Assembly: GCF_040419245.1 (NCBI RefSeq)
Contig: NZ_JAZHOH010000001.1
Coordinates: 4,278,001 to 4,342,000 of the forward strand
Reading direction: 5' to 3'
Source of the DNA: Ewingella sp. CoE-038-23
GTDB lineage: Bacteria; Pseudomonadota; Gammaproteobacteria; Enterobacterales; Enterobacteriaceae
DNA length: 64,000 nt
The translations under genes were made by a program, and so were the position numbers. Below the pieces are notes generated by a model. That model was given only the letters and a program-made list of their open reading frames with translations, made no database searches and had not been told where the DNA came from. Each line of letters starts with the position of its first letter. Within the stretch, counting starts at the first letter, position 1. Positions 19,493 to 28,619 of this stretch are shown here, piece after piece.

Positions 19493-20305
19493 ATGTCAGT
19501 AAAGTTAATCGCAGTGGATATGGACGGCACGTTTCTCGATGATGATAAAAAATACAACAAAACGCGTTTTTTGTCGCAATATACCCAATTAAAACAGCAG
19601 GGTATTAAATTCGTCGTCGCCAGCGGTAACCAATATTTCCAGCTTAAATCCTTCTTCCCTGAAATCGCCTCTGAGATTGCCTTTGTCGCCGAGAACGGCG
19701 CTTATATTGTAAATGAAGGGCAGGACGTGTCAGTGGCGGAAATCCCTGCCGAGTCCGTCGAGAAAATCCTCAATTTCCTGCATGAAATTCCCGGCGTGCG
19801 CACGGTAATTTGCGGCAAGAACAGCGCCTATATTCACGCGTCCCGCCCTGAAGATTTTTACCAGAAGATGAAACGTTTTTACCATCACCTGATTCAAATC
19901 GACAGCACCAGCGAAATCAACGACACCATTTTCAAATTCGCCCTGAATATTTCCGACGAGCATCTGGCGGAGCTGATGACTTCCATTGACCGCGAGCTGG
20001 GCCATATTGTCACCCCGGTTTCCAGCGGCCACGGCTCTGCCGACCTGATCATTCCCGGCCGCCATAAAGCCAACGGGCTGCGCATTTTGCAGGAGCTGTG
20101 GGGCATCGACGATAGCGAAGTCGTCACCTTCGGCGACGGCGGCAATGACATCGAAATGCTGCAACAGGCCGGGTTTGGCTTCTCAATGTCGAACGCCATG
20201 GCCTCGGCAACCGCCGCCGCCAATTACGTCGCTGGGTCGAACAATGAGGAAGGGGTGTTGGATGTGATTGATAAGATTATCAAGCACGAGAAACCTTTTG
20301 CCTGA
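19493..20305 (+). CDS. Cof-type HAD phosphatase, YbiV-like
   Basis: The 270 residues comprise a HAD core with motif I VDMDGTFLDDD (nucleophile Asp9), a cap domain, the motif III lysine in HKANGL and motif IV FGDGGNDIEML. Close similarity to E. coli YbiV (KFVVASGNQY.QL.SFFPE) suggests sugar-phosphate phosphatase activity. It lies divergent from the ABC exporter. Confidence 0.87.
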   Translation: MSVKLIAVDMDGTFLDDDKKYNKTRFLSQYTQLKQQGIKFVVASGNQYFQLKSFFPEIASEIAFVAENGAYIVNEGQDVSVAEIPAESVEKILNFLHEIPGVRTVICGKNSAYIHASRPEDFYQKMKRFYHHLIQIDSTSEINDTIFKFALNISDEHLAELMTSIDRELGHIVTPVSSGHGSADLIIPGRHKANGLRILQELWGIDDSEVVTFGDGGNDIEMLQQAGFGFSMSNAMASATAAANYVAGSNNEEGVLDVIDKIIKHEKPFA

Positions 20306-20335
20306 TTGAGGAAGTGTGGCGGTTCTGGGTTTGAT

Positions 20336-20356
20336 ACCTCCCCTTTCAGGGGAGGT
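20336..20356. repeat. GC-rich hairpin between HAD and MFS genes
   Basis: ACCTCCCCT / AGGGGAGGT has 9-bp arms and a TTC loop in a convergent gap. There is no T-tract. Similar short hairpins recur near 43773 and 48756 in this window. Confidence 0.6.
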
Positions 20357-20367
20357 GCAGCACAGTT

Positions 20368-21906
20368 TTATCTCGACACTTTCCCGCGCAGCGGCACGTC
20401 CTTCATCATCAACGCCAGCCCGAACCCGACAATCATCACCGCCGCGGCGATGTGATACACCGAGTGGATCGCCGAGCCAAAGGCTTGGAAATAGTCCTCG
20501 CGGATGGTCGGTGGCAGCTCGTGCACTGTCTTCGCTCCTAACGCGCGGGGCAGCTGGGTGCCCGCCGGGATCAGCGCTTCCAACTTGTTTTGCAGCACAT
20601 GGGTGAAGACCGCGCCAAAACCGGCGACGCCAATCGAGCCGCCAATTGAGCGGAAAAGCGTGGTGCTCGAAGTCGCAACACCAATCATCTTCAGCTCGAC
20701 GCTGTTCTGCGCGGCGAGGATCAGCACTTGCATCACCATCCCGATCCCCAGACCCACCATCGCCATATAGAGATAAAGCGTATACAGCGGCGCGTCGAGC
20801 TTCATGGACCCCAGCAGCATCATGCCGATAAAGGCCAGCAAGGTGCCGACTGGCGGGAAAATACGGTACTTGCCGGTCTTACTGATAATCCGCCCGCTAA
20901 GAATCGAACTAAAAATAATCCCGCCCATCAGCGGCAGCATCTGCATCCCCGCTTCGGACGGCGTCGAGTCTTTCACCACCTGCAAATAGAGCGGCAGGAA
21001 AGTCACCGAGCCGAACAGCGCCATACCAATGATGAAGCTAATCAAGCAGCTCAGCATAAAGGTGCGCTGGCGGAATAAATGCAGTGGGATGATGGGTTCA
21101 ATCGCCAGCCGCTCTTCGTAAATAAAGCCGCCCACCGAGACTAACCCGAAGGCCAAAATGCACCACAGTTGGCCGTCTGACCATGACAGCACGGTGCCGC
21201 CTTCGCTGGTGAACAGAATGATGCAGGTCAGCGCGGTCGCCAAATACGCCGCGCCAATGTAGTCAATCTCATGCTTAACGCGCTCTACCCGCGACTGGAA
21301 TGCCGCACCGATAATTAACAGCGCCATAACCCCCAACGGCAGGTTGATGTAGAAAATCCAGCGCCAGCTGAAGTGCTCCACTAGGAAGCCACCGAGCAGC
21401 GGACCGATCACCGTTGCCAGCCCAAATATCGCCCCGAAGAAGCCCTGATATTTGCCGCGTTCGGCAGGAGAAACAATGTCCCCCACTGCCGCCATCGCCA
21501 CCACCATCAGGCCGCCGCCGCCCAAGCCTTGCAAGGCGCGCATCAGGATGAGTTCGGTCATGTTCTGCGCCAAACCACAGAGCGCCGAGCCGACCAAAAA
21601 CACAATGATCGCCGTTTGCAGCACGATTTTGCGGCCAAACAGGTCGCCGAATTTGCCGTACAGCGGCACTACGATGGTCGATGCCAGCAGGTAAGCCGTG
21701 ACCACCCAAGACAAGTCGGACAGACCGCCCAGCTCGCCGACAATGGTGGGCAGCGCGGTAGAAACGATAGTCTGATCTAACGCCGCCAGCAGCATCACCA
21801 TCATCAGCGCGAAGAAGACAATGCGGAAAGAGGGTTGGCTCTGCGCCACCGGGGCTTTCTCTGCTTGTCCATTGCCGATCAGGCTGGATTGATTCTCTAG
21901 TGTCAT
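20368..21906 (-). CDS. DHA2-family (EmrB/QacA-like) drug efflux MFS transporter
   Basis: The 512 residues contain 14 predicted hydrophobic segments, with the DHA2 motif [19 protein letters not shown] after helix 1, motif [11 protein letters not shown] and a motif C-like GPLLGGFLV in helix 5. It is a proton-driven exporter of hydrophobic compounds in the inner membrane. The gene diverges from a TetR regulator over a 148-bp gap holding an inverted repeat, so TetR repression is likely. Confidence 0.87.
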   Translation of the reverse strand: MTLENQSSLIGNGQAEKAPVAQSQPSFRIVFFALMMVMLLAALDQTIVSTALPTIVGELGGLSDLSWVVTAYLLASTIVVPLYGKFGDLFGRKIVLQTAIIVFLVGSALCGLAQNMTELILMRALQGLGGGGLMVVAMAAVGDIVSPAERGKYQGFFGAIFGLATVIGPLLGGFLVEHFSWRWIFYINLPLGVMALLIIGAAFQSRVERVKHEIDYIGAAYLATALTCIILFTSEGGTVLSWSDGQLWCILAFGLVSVGGFIYEERLAIEPIIPLHLFRQRTFMLSCLISFIIGMALFGSVTFLPLYLQVVKDSTPSEAGMQMLPLMGGIIFSSILSGRIISKTGKYRIFPPVGTLLAFIGMMLLGSMKLDAPLYTLYLYMAMVGLGIGMVMQVLILAAQNSVELKMIGVATSSTTLFRSIGGSIGVAGFGAVFTHVLQNKLEALIPAGTQLPRALGAKTVHELPPTIREDYFQAFGSAIHSVYHIAAAVMIVGFGLALMMKDVPLRGKVSR

Positions 21907-21926
21907 AAAAGGAGTCTGACTTGTAA

Positions 21927-21946
21927 TTAATTAACTGGATAATTAA
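21927..21946. promoter_or_regulatory. Putative TetR operator between MFS and tetR genes
   Basis: TTAATTA (21927-21933) and TAATTAA (21940-21946) form an inverted repeat with 6-bp spacing in the divergent gap, closer to the efflux gene start. The role is inferred from position only. Confidence 0.45.
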
Positions 21947-22054
21947 TATATGAGAAACTCAATCATCTGGTCAATGGATCAAAGTGAATATATCGCCGTC
22001 AAAAAGTGGTAAAACGTCTTAATCAGAATCCACCTACACCTCTCAGGGAAAGTC

Positions 22055-22708
22055 ATGACAGAGAAACAACCGCGTCGTCCGGGCCGACCGGCAGGCACCA
22101 GTAAAAGCGCCGATAAGCGCGATCTTTTGTTGGATACCGCCCTGAAAATGTTTGCCCAGCAAGGCATTGCCGAGACCCCACTGAGCGCCATTGCCCGCGA
22201 GGCTGGCGTCACCTCCGCCATGCTGCATTACTACTTCAATACCCGCGAACAGCTGCTGGACGTGCTGATCGACGAGCGTTTTCTCCCCGCTCGCGCCTCG
22301 GTCGGTAGCCTTTTTGAAGCGCACCCGAATGACCCTGTGGCAGCCATTACCGCGCTGGCCCAGCGTTTTATCGACATTTCCGTCAAGCACTCTTGGTTTG
22401 CGCCGCTGTGGATACGCGAAGTGCTCAGCGAGAGCGGTTTGCTGAAAGAGCGGATGGATGCGCGTTTTGGCGACAATGAAAAAAAAGCGGTTCACCAGTG
22501 CATGTTGGGCTGGCAAAAACAGGGTTATTTGAACCCAGACATTGAGCCGGAGCTGGTCTTTCTCTCCCTGTTTGGCCTGACGCTGCTGCCGATTGCCGCC
22601 ATGCAAAACCAGCGTATCGCGGGGAAAACCAAGCTGACGGCCGAGGATTTATCCCGCCACGTCGCTGCCTTATTACTTCGTGGCATTGCACCCCAAAATA
22701 AGGAATAA
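22055..22708 (+). CDS. TetR-family transcriptional regulator
   Basis: The 217 residues hold an N-terminal TetR HTH (LLDTALKMFAQQGIAETPLSAIAREAGVTSAMLHYYF, about residues 28-65) and a helical C-terminal ligand domain. An Arg/Pro-rich N-terminal arm (QPRRPGRPAGT) resembles an AT-hook and may help contact the AT-rich operator. It is divergent from the efflux pump gene and is its likely repressor. Confidence 0.86.
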   Translation: MTEKQPRRPGRPAGTSKSADKRDLLLDTALKMFAQQGIAETPLSAIAREAGVTSAMLHYYFNTREQLLDVLIDERFLPARASVGSLFEAHPNDPVAAITALAQRFIDISVKHSWFAPLWIREVLSESGLLKERMDARFGDNEKKAVHQCMLGWQKQGYLNPDIEPELVFLSLFGLTLLPIAAMQNQRIAGKTKLTAEDLSRHVAALLLRGIAPQNKE

Positions 22709-22815
22709 ACGCAGCATTTTATATGCGTAATACCTTCATTTTTAACTTTTTTACGACACAAAAAATGCTCGAGATGAGAGTAGAGTGTTTGGTCTGGATG
22801 TTAAAAATTTGAAGG

Positions 22816-24033
22816 ATGAACGTTAAAAAAATGAAGGGAATGCCGCCGATTATTCTTGCTTTACTCGCCAGTTCATTGGTCCTGACCATTGGGCGTGGTA
22901 TTACGCTACCCTTCATTACCATCTATCTCACCGAGCATTACCATCTGCTGCCCAAAAGCGTCGGCGTGATAATGGGGGCTAGTCTGGCCCTGGGCATCCT
23001 CAGCAGCCTGTACGGCGGCTATCTGGTGGATAAATTTAACCATCGAACGCTGATCGCCGCCTCGATAAGCTTCTTCTCACTCAGCTTTTTCCTGCTGCCG
23101 GTCCTGCCCTCTATCACTGGCGTGCTAGTGGTACTGGCGCTGCTCAACTCCTCCTATGCGCTGCTGAGCATCACCCTAAAAGCCTGTATTGCCAGCTGGT
23201 TACCCGTGGATAAGCGTGTGAAAGCCTTTTCAATGAACTACACGCTGATTAACGTCGGCTGGGCGGTCGGCTCTTCCCTTGGCGTATGGCTGGCAGGTTT
23301 TAGCCCAATGCTGCCGTTTTTGATCTCCGGCGGATTGGCACTGGTCACGGTGATCACCCTGAGCTGGGGCATTCGCAATATCCCCAATCGCCCGGCACAG
23401 GCGGAAATCGAACAGAAGCCGCTACCGAAGCCGAACTTGCGCCAAACCCTGAGCATTTTGGCCCACGACCGCCGCCTGATTTACTTCACCCTTGGCAGCA
23501 CGCTGGGTTCGATCGTCTTCGGCCAGTTCACCGGCTACCTCTCGCAATACCTGATTTTGACCTCCGACGCCGTGTTCGCCTACAAGGTGATCGGTGCGGT
23601 GATGATCACTAACGCCCTGATTGTGATTGTTTTTCAGTATGCCCTTAGCAGCCGCATGCGCCAGGCCACCCTGCTCAGATGGCTGTTCCTCGGCACAGTA
23701 TTTTTCATGATTGGACTGGCAGGCTTTATGCTGGCTGGGTCGTCGGTACTGATTTGGGTGATTGCGATGGCGATTTTCAGCTTCGGCGAGCTAATCGTCA
23801 TTCCGGCGGAATATATGTTCATCGACTTTATTGCGCCGGACAATATGAAAGGCAGCTATTACGGCATGCAAAACCTGAGCAACCTCGGCGGGGCCATCAA
23901 CCCCGTCCTCTGTGGTTTCCTGCTCAGTTACGCAGCCCCGCCGGTGATGTTTATCGTCCTCATCGCCTCCGCCGCCGCCGGCCTGCTGTTCTTCTGGCTG
24001 GGGCATAGATTGGCGGTGCGGGAGGCGGTTTAA
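22816..24033 (+). CDS. MFS transporter, YdeE-like
   Basis: This protein of about 400 residues and 12 membrane segments resembles E. coli YdeE, a dipeptide/drug exporter (LLASSLVLTIGRGITLPF-x-TIYL; motif A-like YGGYLVDKFNHR). ATG 22816 is overlapped by its own GAAGG, and a second ATG at 22831 is 14 bp past it, so the exact start is uncertain. The 107-bp gap after tetR leaves open whether the regulator also controls it. Confidence 0.8.
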   Translation: MNVKKMKGMPPIILALLASSLVLTIGRGITLPFITIYLTEHYHLLPKSVGVIMGASLALGILSSLYGGYLVDKFNHRTLIAASISFFSLSFFLLPVLPSITGVLVVLALLNSSYALLSITLKACIASWLPVDKRVKAFSMNYTLINVGWAVGSSLGVWLAGFSPMLPFLISGGLALVTVITLSWGIRNIPNRPAQAEIEQKPLPKPNLRQTLSILAHDRRLIYFTLGSTLGSIVFGQFTGYLSQYLILTSDAVFAYKVIGAVMITNALIVIVFQYALSSRMRQATLLRWLFLGTVFFMIGLAGFMLAGSSVLIWVIAMAIFSFGELIVIPAEYMFIDFIAPDNMKGSYYGMQNLSNLGGAINPVLCGFLLSYAAPPVMFIVLIASAAAGLLFFWLGHRLAVREAV

Positions 24034-24097
24034 TAAAGTCTCGCCGCCGCAGATTAAAGAAACAATCTTTTGATTTTATTGTTTTTTCAAGATCAAA

Positions 24098-24128
24098 AAA
24101 AGGCCCAGAAATAACTCCGGGCCTTCCA
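24098..24128 (-). terminator. Terminator after dcp
   Basis: On the minus strand AAGGCCCGG / CTGGGCCTTT pair and a T7 run follows, 5 bp past the dcp stop. Confidence 0.85.
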
Positions 24129-24132
24129 TCCA

Positions 24133-26295
24133 TTACTCCTCCTTCAACCCACGATTTATCAGCATTGGCTCAATGGATGGAGCCTTGCCGCGCCAGGTTT
24201 CATAGAGCTTTTCGAGGTCTTCGCTGTTGCCGCGAGACAGGATTTGGTCACGGAACTTCTGTCCGTTTTCGCGGGTCAGCCCGCCCTGCTCTTCGATACC
24301 CGCGAAGGCATCATCGGCCAGCATTTCGGTCCACAGATAGGCGTAATAACCGGCGGCGTAGCCATTGCCCCAGATGTGTTGGAAGTAGCTGGAACGGTAG
24401 CGCGGCGGCACATAGGCTAGATCGATATTGTCTTTTTTCAGCGAAGCCGCTTCGAATTTATCCACGTCCTGCTCTGGCTCACTGGCGCTCAGGCTGTGCC
24501 AGTGCATATCGAGCAGCGCAGCGGCCAACAACTCGGTCATCTCATAGCCTTTATTGAACTTGCTGGCTTTCTCGATTTTGTCGCGCAGCGCCTGCGGCAT
24601 GGCCTCGCCGGTTTGGTAATTCTTGGCGAAGTGAGAGAAGACTTTCGGATCACTCGCCCAGTGCTCGTTGAACTGGGATGGGAATTCAACGAAGTCACGC
24701 GGGGTCGCGGTTCCGGAGAGACTTGGATACTGCTGGTCGGCGAACAGGCCGTGCAGCGCGTGGCCGAACTCGTGGAACATGGTGATCACGTCGTCCCATG
24801 ACAGCAGCGCGGGCTTGCCCTCTGCCGGTTTTTGGAAGTTGGCGACGTTATAGATCACCGGCTTGGTGCCAAACAGGTTGGACTGATCGACGAAATTGCT
24901 CATCCACGCACCACCGCCTTTGTTATCGCGCTGGTAATAATCGGCGTAGAACAGCGCCATGGATTGGCCATCTTTGTCGAACACCTCGAACACCCGCACG
25001 TCAGGGTTATAAACCGGCAGGTCATGGCGCTCTTTGAAAGTCACCCCGTAGAGCAGGTTGGCAGCATAAAACACGCCGTTTTCCAGCACATTGTTCAGCT
25101 CGAAATAGGGTTTGATCTGCGCGTCGTCGAGGTCATATTTCTCTTTGCGCACCTGCTCGGAATAGTGCTGCCAGTCCCATGCCGCCAGCTTGAAGCCGCC
25201 TTTTTGCTTATCAATTAGCGCCTGAATGTCCTGTGCTTCTCGTTCAGCGCGAGCAGTAGCGGCTGGAACAATTTTATGCATGAAGTCGAGCGCGGCCTGC
25301 GGCGTTTTCGCCATCTGGTTTTGCAATTTCCATGCAGCATAAGAAGGGAAACCCAGGATCTGCGCCTGCTCGGCGCGGACCTTCGCCAGCTTGGAAATCA
25401 GCTGGCGCGTGTCGTTAGCATCGCCGTGTTCAGCACGATTAATCGACGCCTCATACAGGGCTTTGCGCATGTCACGGTCTTCCAGTGGCTGAAGCAACGG
25501 CTGCTGGGTGGTGTTCTGCAACACCAGCAACCACGCGTCGGTCAGCTTGCGGTCTTTTGCCGCCTGAGACGCGGCGGAAAGCTCGGCTTCACTCAGACCA
25601 GCCAGCTGTTTTTGGTCTTTCACCGTCAGCCCGCCCGCCTTGCTGGCCGCCAGCAGCTTATTGGTGAATTGAGTGCTGAGCGTCGCCGCCTGCTGATTCA
25701 GGGCTTTGAGTTTTTCTTTGTCGGCATCAGACAGGTTGGCACCCGCCAGCTCGAAATCTTTATAAGTGACTTCAATCAGACGCTGGGATTCAGCATCTAA
25801 TTTTAAGGAGTTACGCTGCTCATAAACCGTTTTCAGGCGATCAAACAGCTTGCTGTTGAGATGAATGCTGTCGGACATGGCGGCCAGTTTTGGCGAAGTG
25901 TCTTCGTCAATTTTCTGCAAACCGTCAGTGGTGTTCGACGAGGTCATCGCATCAAACACGCTCAACACGCGAGTCAGCAGCACGCCGGACTTCTCCAGCG
26001 CCACGTAGGTATTCTCAAAGGTTGGCGCAGCCGAGTCGTTGGCGATTTTATCGACCTCAGCCAGCTTCTGCTTAATACCTTCGGCAATCGCCGGGGCGTA
26101 ATCACTCTCTTTATATTTGTCGAACTGCGGAGCCTGATAAATCAACGGGCTGCGTTCAAAGAAAGGGTTTACCGTTTGTTCGGGACTGTTCATGACATTT
26201 TCCTGCTTTGAGGTCGCCGTGGAAGGGGTCTCCGCCACTGCCACGTACGAGCTGCATGCCAAACTGATAGCCAAAAAGAGGTTTGAAAGACGCAT
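24133..26295 (-). CDS. dcp: Peptidyl-dipeptidase Dcp with Sec signal peptide
   Basis: From the start at 26295 the protein has 720 residues. The frame extends to 26397, but 26295 has an AAAGGA site and begins a clean signal peptide (MRLSNLFLAISLACSSYVAVA). The zinc motif HEFGH is at 508-512 (VITMFHEFGHALHGLF). It is very like E. coli Dcp (681 aa), an M3 dipeptidyl carboxypeptidase, which lacks such a cleavable signal, so this version is predicted to be periplasmic. It is divergent from the qnr-like gene. Confidence 0.92.
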   Translation of the reverse strand: MRLSNLFLAISLACSSYVAVAETPSTATSKQENVMNSPEQTVNPFFERSPLIYQAPQFDKYKESDYAPAIAEGIKQKLAEVDKIANDSAAPTFENTYVALEKSGVLLTRVLSVFDAMTSSNTTDGLQKIDEDTSPKLAAMSDSIHLNSKLFDRLKTVYEQRNSLKLDAESQRLIEVTYKDFELAGANLSDADKEKLKALNQQAATLSTQFTNKLLAASKAGGLTVKDQKQLAGLSEAELSAASQAAKDRKLTDAWLLVLQNTTQQPLLQPLEDRDMRKALYEASINRAEHGDANDTRQLISKLAKVRAEQAQILGFPSYAAWKLQNQMAKTPQAALDFMHKIVPAATARAEREAQDIQALIDKQKGGFKLAAWDWQHYSEQVRKEKYDLDDAQIKPYFELNNVLENGVFYAANLLYGVTFKERHDLPVYNPDVRVFEVFDKDGQSMALFYADYYQRDNKGGGAWMSNFVDQSNLFGTKPVIYNVANFQKPAEGKPALLSWDDVITMFHEFGHALHGLFADQQYPSLSGTATPRDFVEFPSQFNEHWASDPKVFSHFAKNYQTGEAMPQALRDKIEKASKFNKGYEMTELLAAALLDMHWHSLSASEPEQDVDKFEAASLKKDNIDLAYVPPRYRSSYFQHIWGNGYAAGYYAYLWTEMLADDAFAGIEEQGGLTRENGQKFRDQILSRGNSEDLEKLYETWRGKAPSIEPMLINRGLKEE

Positions 26296-26377
26296 TGAAG
26301 GATTCCTTTGCCTAATTTCCGTTAAGTCCTTGAGCATAGTAACAGCTCGCTGGATCAGCAAAATCGTGATGAGATTA

Positions 26378-26407
26378 TTGTGAATTCTGCTGTTCATAGG
26401 TTATAAC
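26378..26407 (+). promoter_or_regulatory. Putative qnr promoter
   Basis: TTGTGA (26378-26383), an 18-bp spacer and TATAAC (26402-26407) form a plausible sigma-70 promoter. Transcription would begin inside the LexA box that follows. Confidence 0.5.
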
Positions 26408-26409
26408 AC

Positions 26410-26425
26410 CTGTAAATAATTACAG
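26410..26425 (+). promoter_or_regulatory. LexA (SOS) box upstream of qnr-like gene
   Basis: CTGT-AAATAATT-ACAG is an exact match to the enterobacterial LexA core CTGT-N8-ACAG. The symmetry extends to ACCTGTAA/TTACAGGT. It lies just 3' of the -10 box and 9 bp before the ATG, where bound LexA would block transcription. Confidence 0.85.
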
Positions 26426-26434
26426 GTAACTCTC

Positions 26435-27091
26435 ATGATAAAAAATCAGATCTTCATTCAGAAACGCATCAGCCAGTTGCAATTCACCGGTGAAATTTTA
26501 GAGGATTGCCGCTTTCTGCAATGCCGTTTTGACGGCGCAGATCTGAGCGACACCGCCTTCCTCAATTGCAGCTTTTATGATGATGAGAACCAGAAAGGCT
26601 GCTCTTTCCAGAACGCCCAAATGAAAGATGCCAGCTTTAAACACTGCGATTTGACCATGGCGGATTTCAAATATATTCAGGCGTTAGGCCTGGAAATGCG
26701 CGAATGCAAAGCGACCGGCGCAGACTTTGCCGGGGCTAATTTCATGAATATGATCACCCCTCGCAGCTGGTTTTGCAGCGCCTTTCTCACCAAAAACAAC
26801 TTCAGCTACACCAATTTCAGCAAGGTGGTGCTGGAGAAATGCGAACTGTGGGAAAACCGCTGGAGCGGCGCCAATCTGCGCGGCGCAAACCTCAGTGGCT
26901 CCGACCTTTCCGGCGGCGAATTCACCGAATTCAACTGGAATGACATTAACGTCACCCACTGCGACCTGACCAACTCAGACCTCGGCGAACTCAACCTGCG
27001 CATGGTGGATCTCGACGGCGCGAAAATCGACGACTGGCAGCAAAGCCATTTGCTGGAGAAGCTCGGGGTGATTGTGATTCATTCTAAGTAG
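26435..27091 (+). CDS. qnr: Qnr-family pentapeptide repeat protein
   Basis: The 218 residues are almost entirely pentapeptide repeats A(D/N)LXX (e.g. GADLSDTAF, ANLRGANLSGSDLSGGEF). The full Qnr signature is present: the single Gly spacer region and the conserved stretches MNMITPRSWFCSAF and KVVLEKCELWENRWSGA, as in QnrB (214-217 aa). Qnr proteins mimic DNA and shield DNA gyrase and topoisomerase IV from quinolones. Composition is like its neighbours and no mobile element flanks it, so it looks like a resident chromosomal gene. The LexA box predicts SOS induction. Confidence 0.88.
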   Translation: MIKNQIFIQKRISQLQFTGEILEDCRFLQCRFDGADLSDTAFLNCSFYDDENQKGCSFQNAQMKDASFKHCDLTMADFKYIQALGLEMRECKATGADFAGANFMNMITPRSWFCSAFLTKNNFSYTNFSKVVLEKCELWENRWSGANLRGANLSGSDLSGGEFTEFNWNDINVTHCDLTNSDLGELNLRMVDLDGAKIDDWQQSHLLEKLGVIVIHSK

Positions 27092-27153
27092 GGGGTGGGG
27101 GGAATGGTCAAGACAATGCATAAAGCTGGGTTAAGTACTCTTTTCCGTCCATC

Positions 27154-27182
27154 GCAGTTGTCAACTTACGGTTGACAACTGC
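27154..27182. repeat. Perfect 12-bp stem-loop upstream of cytX-like gene
   Basis: GCAGTTGTCAAC / GTTGACAACTGC pair perfectly around a TTACG loop. There is no T-tract on either strand, so it is not a standard terminator. Confidence 0.7.
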
Positions 27183-27311
27183 CTCCTCAGACAACTCTTC
27201 CTTAGAGAATATGCTAATAGCACCGAAAAGTGCGTTTCCTCCCCCTCTGTCATCTGAACCCACAGCAGATATGCTATAACAGCCGTTCGCTGTGATAACG
27301 AAATTAACCTC

Positions 27312-28565
27312 ATGAAAGATAATAGTATTTACTCGCCTCAAACGTCGATTCCTGAGAAGTCTCGGGTGCTCGGCTGGTCTGATTTATTCTCGCTGTGGTT
27401 CTCGCTCGGCATGGGTCTGATGGTGCTGCAGGCGGGCGCGATTCTGGCGCCGGGCCTTGGGCTGGCGGGTTCGCTGGCGGCCATTTTGCTTGGCAGCGCG
27501 GTGGGCGTGGCGCTATTGGCGCTGGTCGGCGTGATTGGCGGGCAGACCGGGCTGTCGTCGATGGCCTCGCTGCGGCTGACCCTCGGCAAGCGCGGCGTTG
27601 CCCTGCCGGTGCTGTTTAACCTGATACAGCTGGTCGGCTGGGGCGCGTTTGAAATCGTGGTGATGCGCGATGCAGCAAGCCTGCTGGCCCAGCGAGCTTG
27701 GGGAAGCGGCACGCCTTGGGCGAATTCGACCCTGTGGACCTTTATTTTTGGCGCGGTGGCGACACTGCTGGCGGCCAGCGGCCCTCTGGCATTTATTCGC
27801 GTAGTACTACGCCGCTGGGGTATCTGGCTGCTGATGGCAAGCTGCGCGTGGCTGACGGTTTATCTATTCCAGCACGCTGACCTCGCCGCCCTGTGGCACA
27901 AAGCCGGAGACGGTTCGATGCCGTTCGCGCTGGCCTGCGATATCGTGGTGTCGATGGCCTTTTCGTGGCTGCCGCTGGTGTCGGATTACACCCGCTTTGG
28001 CAAATCGGCGCGGCAGAACTTCTGGGGAACTGCCTGCGGGTATTTCCTTGGCAGCTGCTGGATGATGTCGCTCGGCGTGGCCTACACGCTGGCTTTCGTC
28101 ACCAACTCGGCTGACGCCAATGCCCTTCTGCTGGCCCTTTCGGGCGTCGCCTTGGGCATTCCTCTATTGCTGATTTTGGTCGACGAACATGAAAATGCCT
28201 TCGCGGATATTCACTCGGCGGCCGTGTCTGCCGGCACCTCGCTGCCTATTAGCATAGGCAAACTGACGCTAGGCATTGGCCTGCTGTGCACGCTAATCGC
28301 CTGGAGCGTGCCGCTGACCCAGTATGAAAACTTCCTGCTGCTGATTGGCTCGGTGTTTGCGCCACTGTTTGGCGTGGTGTTGACCCATCACTTCATTTTG
28401 CGCCGCCACGCTCACCACGACCTGAATATGCGCTCGCTTGCAGCTTGGGTAATAGGTATCGCGGTGTATCACCTGATGGCGCATTTCCTGCCCGACGTCG
28501 GGGCTACGCTACCGTCACTGTTGGTTGCCGCACTGGTCTGCTGGGGGCTGGGGCGTAAAGCGTAA
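27312..28565 (+). CDS. Purine-cytosine permease family transporter, CytX-like
   Basis: The 417 residues have about 12 membrane segments and belong to the NCS1 family. Family signatures include GWSDLFSLWFSLGMG near the N-terminus and SDYTRFG in the middle (PLVSDYTRFGKSARQN). It most resembles CytX, the putative importer of the thiamin pyrimidine HMP. CytX genes are often preceded by a TPP riboswitch, but none is visible in the 220-bp leader and no thiamin gene is adjacent, so the substrate may differ. Confidence 0.72.
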   Translation: MKDNSIYSPQTSIPEKSRVLGWSDLFSLWFSLGMGLMVLQAGAILAPGLGLAGSLAAILLGSAVGVALLALVGVIGGQTGLSSMASLRLTLGKRGVALPVLFNLIQLVGWGAFEIVVMRDAASLLAQRAWGSGTPWANSTLWTFIFGAVATLLAASGPLAFIRVVLRRWGIWLLMASCAWLTVYLFQHADLAALWHKAGDGSMPFALACDIVVSMAFSWLPLVSDYTRFGKSARQNFWGTACGYFLGSCWMMSLGVAYTLAFVTNSADANALLLALSGVALGIPLLLILVDEHENAFADIHSAAVSAGTSLPISIGKLTLGIGLLCTLIAWSVPLTQYENFLLLIGSVFAPLFGVVLTHHFILRRHAHHDLNMRSLAAWVIGIAVYHLMAHFLPDVGATLPSLLVAALVCWGLGRKA

Positions 28566-28570
28566 GCATA

Positions 28571-28600
28571 AAAAAACCGCCCCTAAAGGCGGTTTTCATG
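28571..28600. terminator. Bidirectional terminator between cytX-like and mqo
   Basis: AAAACCGCC / GGCGGTTTT has 9-bp arms and a 6-nt loop in a short convergent gap. Confidence 0.85.
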
Positions 28601-28619
28601 CATCAGAATAGAACGTAAC

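Noticed and set aside
27108..27341. A 77-residue minus-strand frame in the qnr-cytX gap
   Set aside because: It overlaps the cytX start, spans the 12-bp hairpin, and has no recognisable motif or ribosome site.
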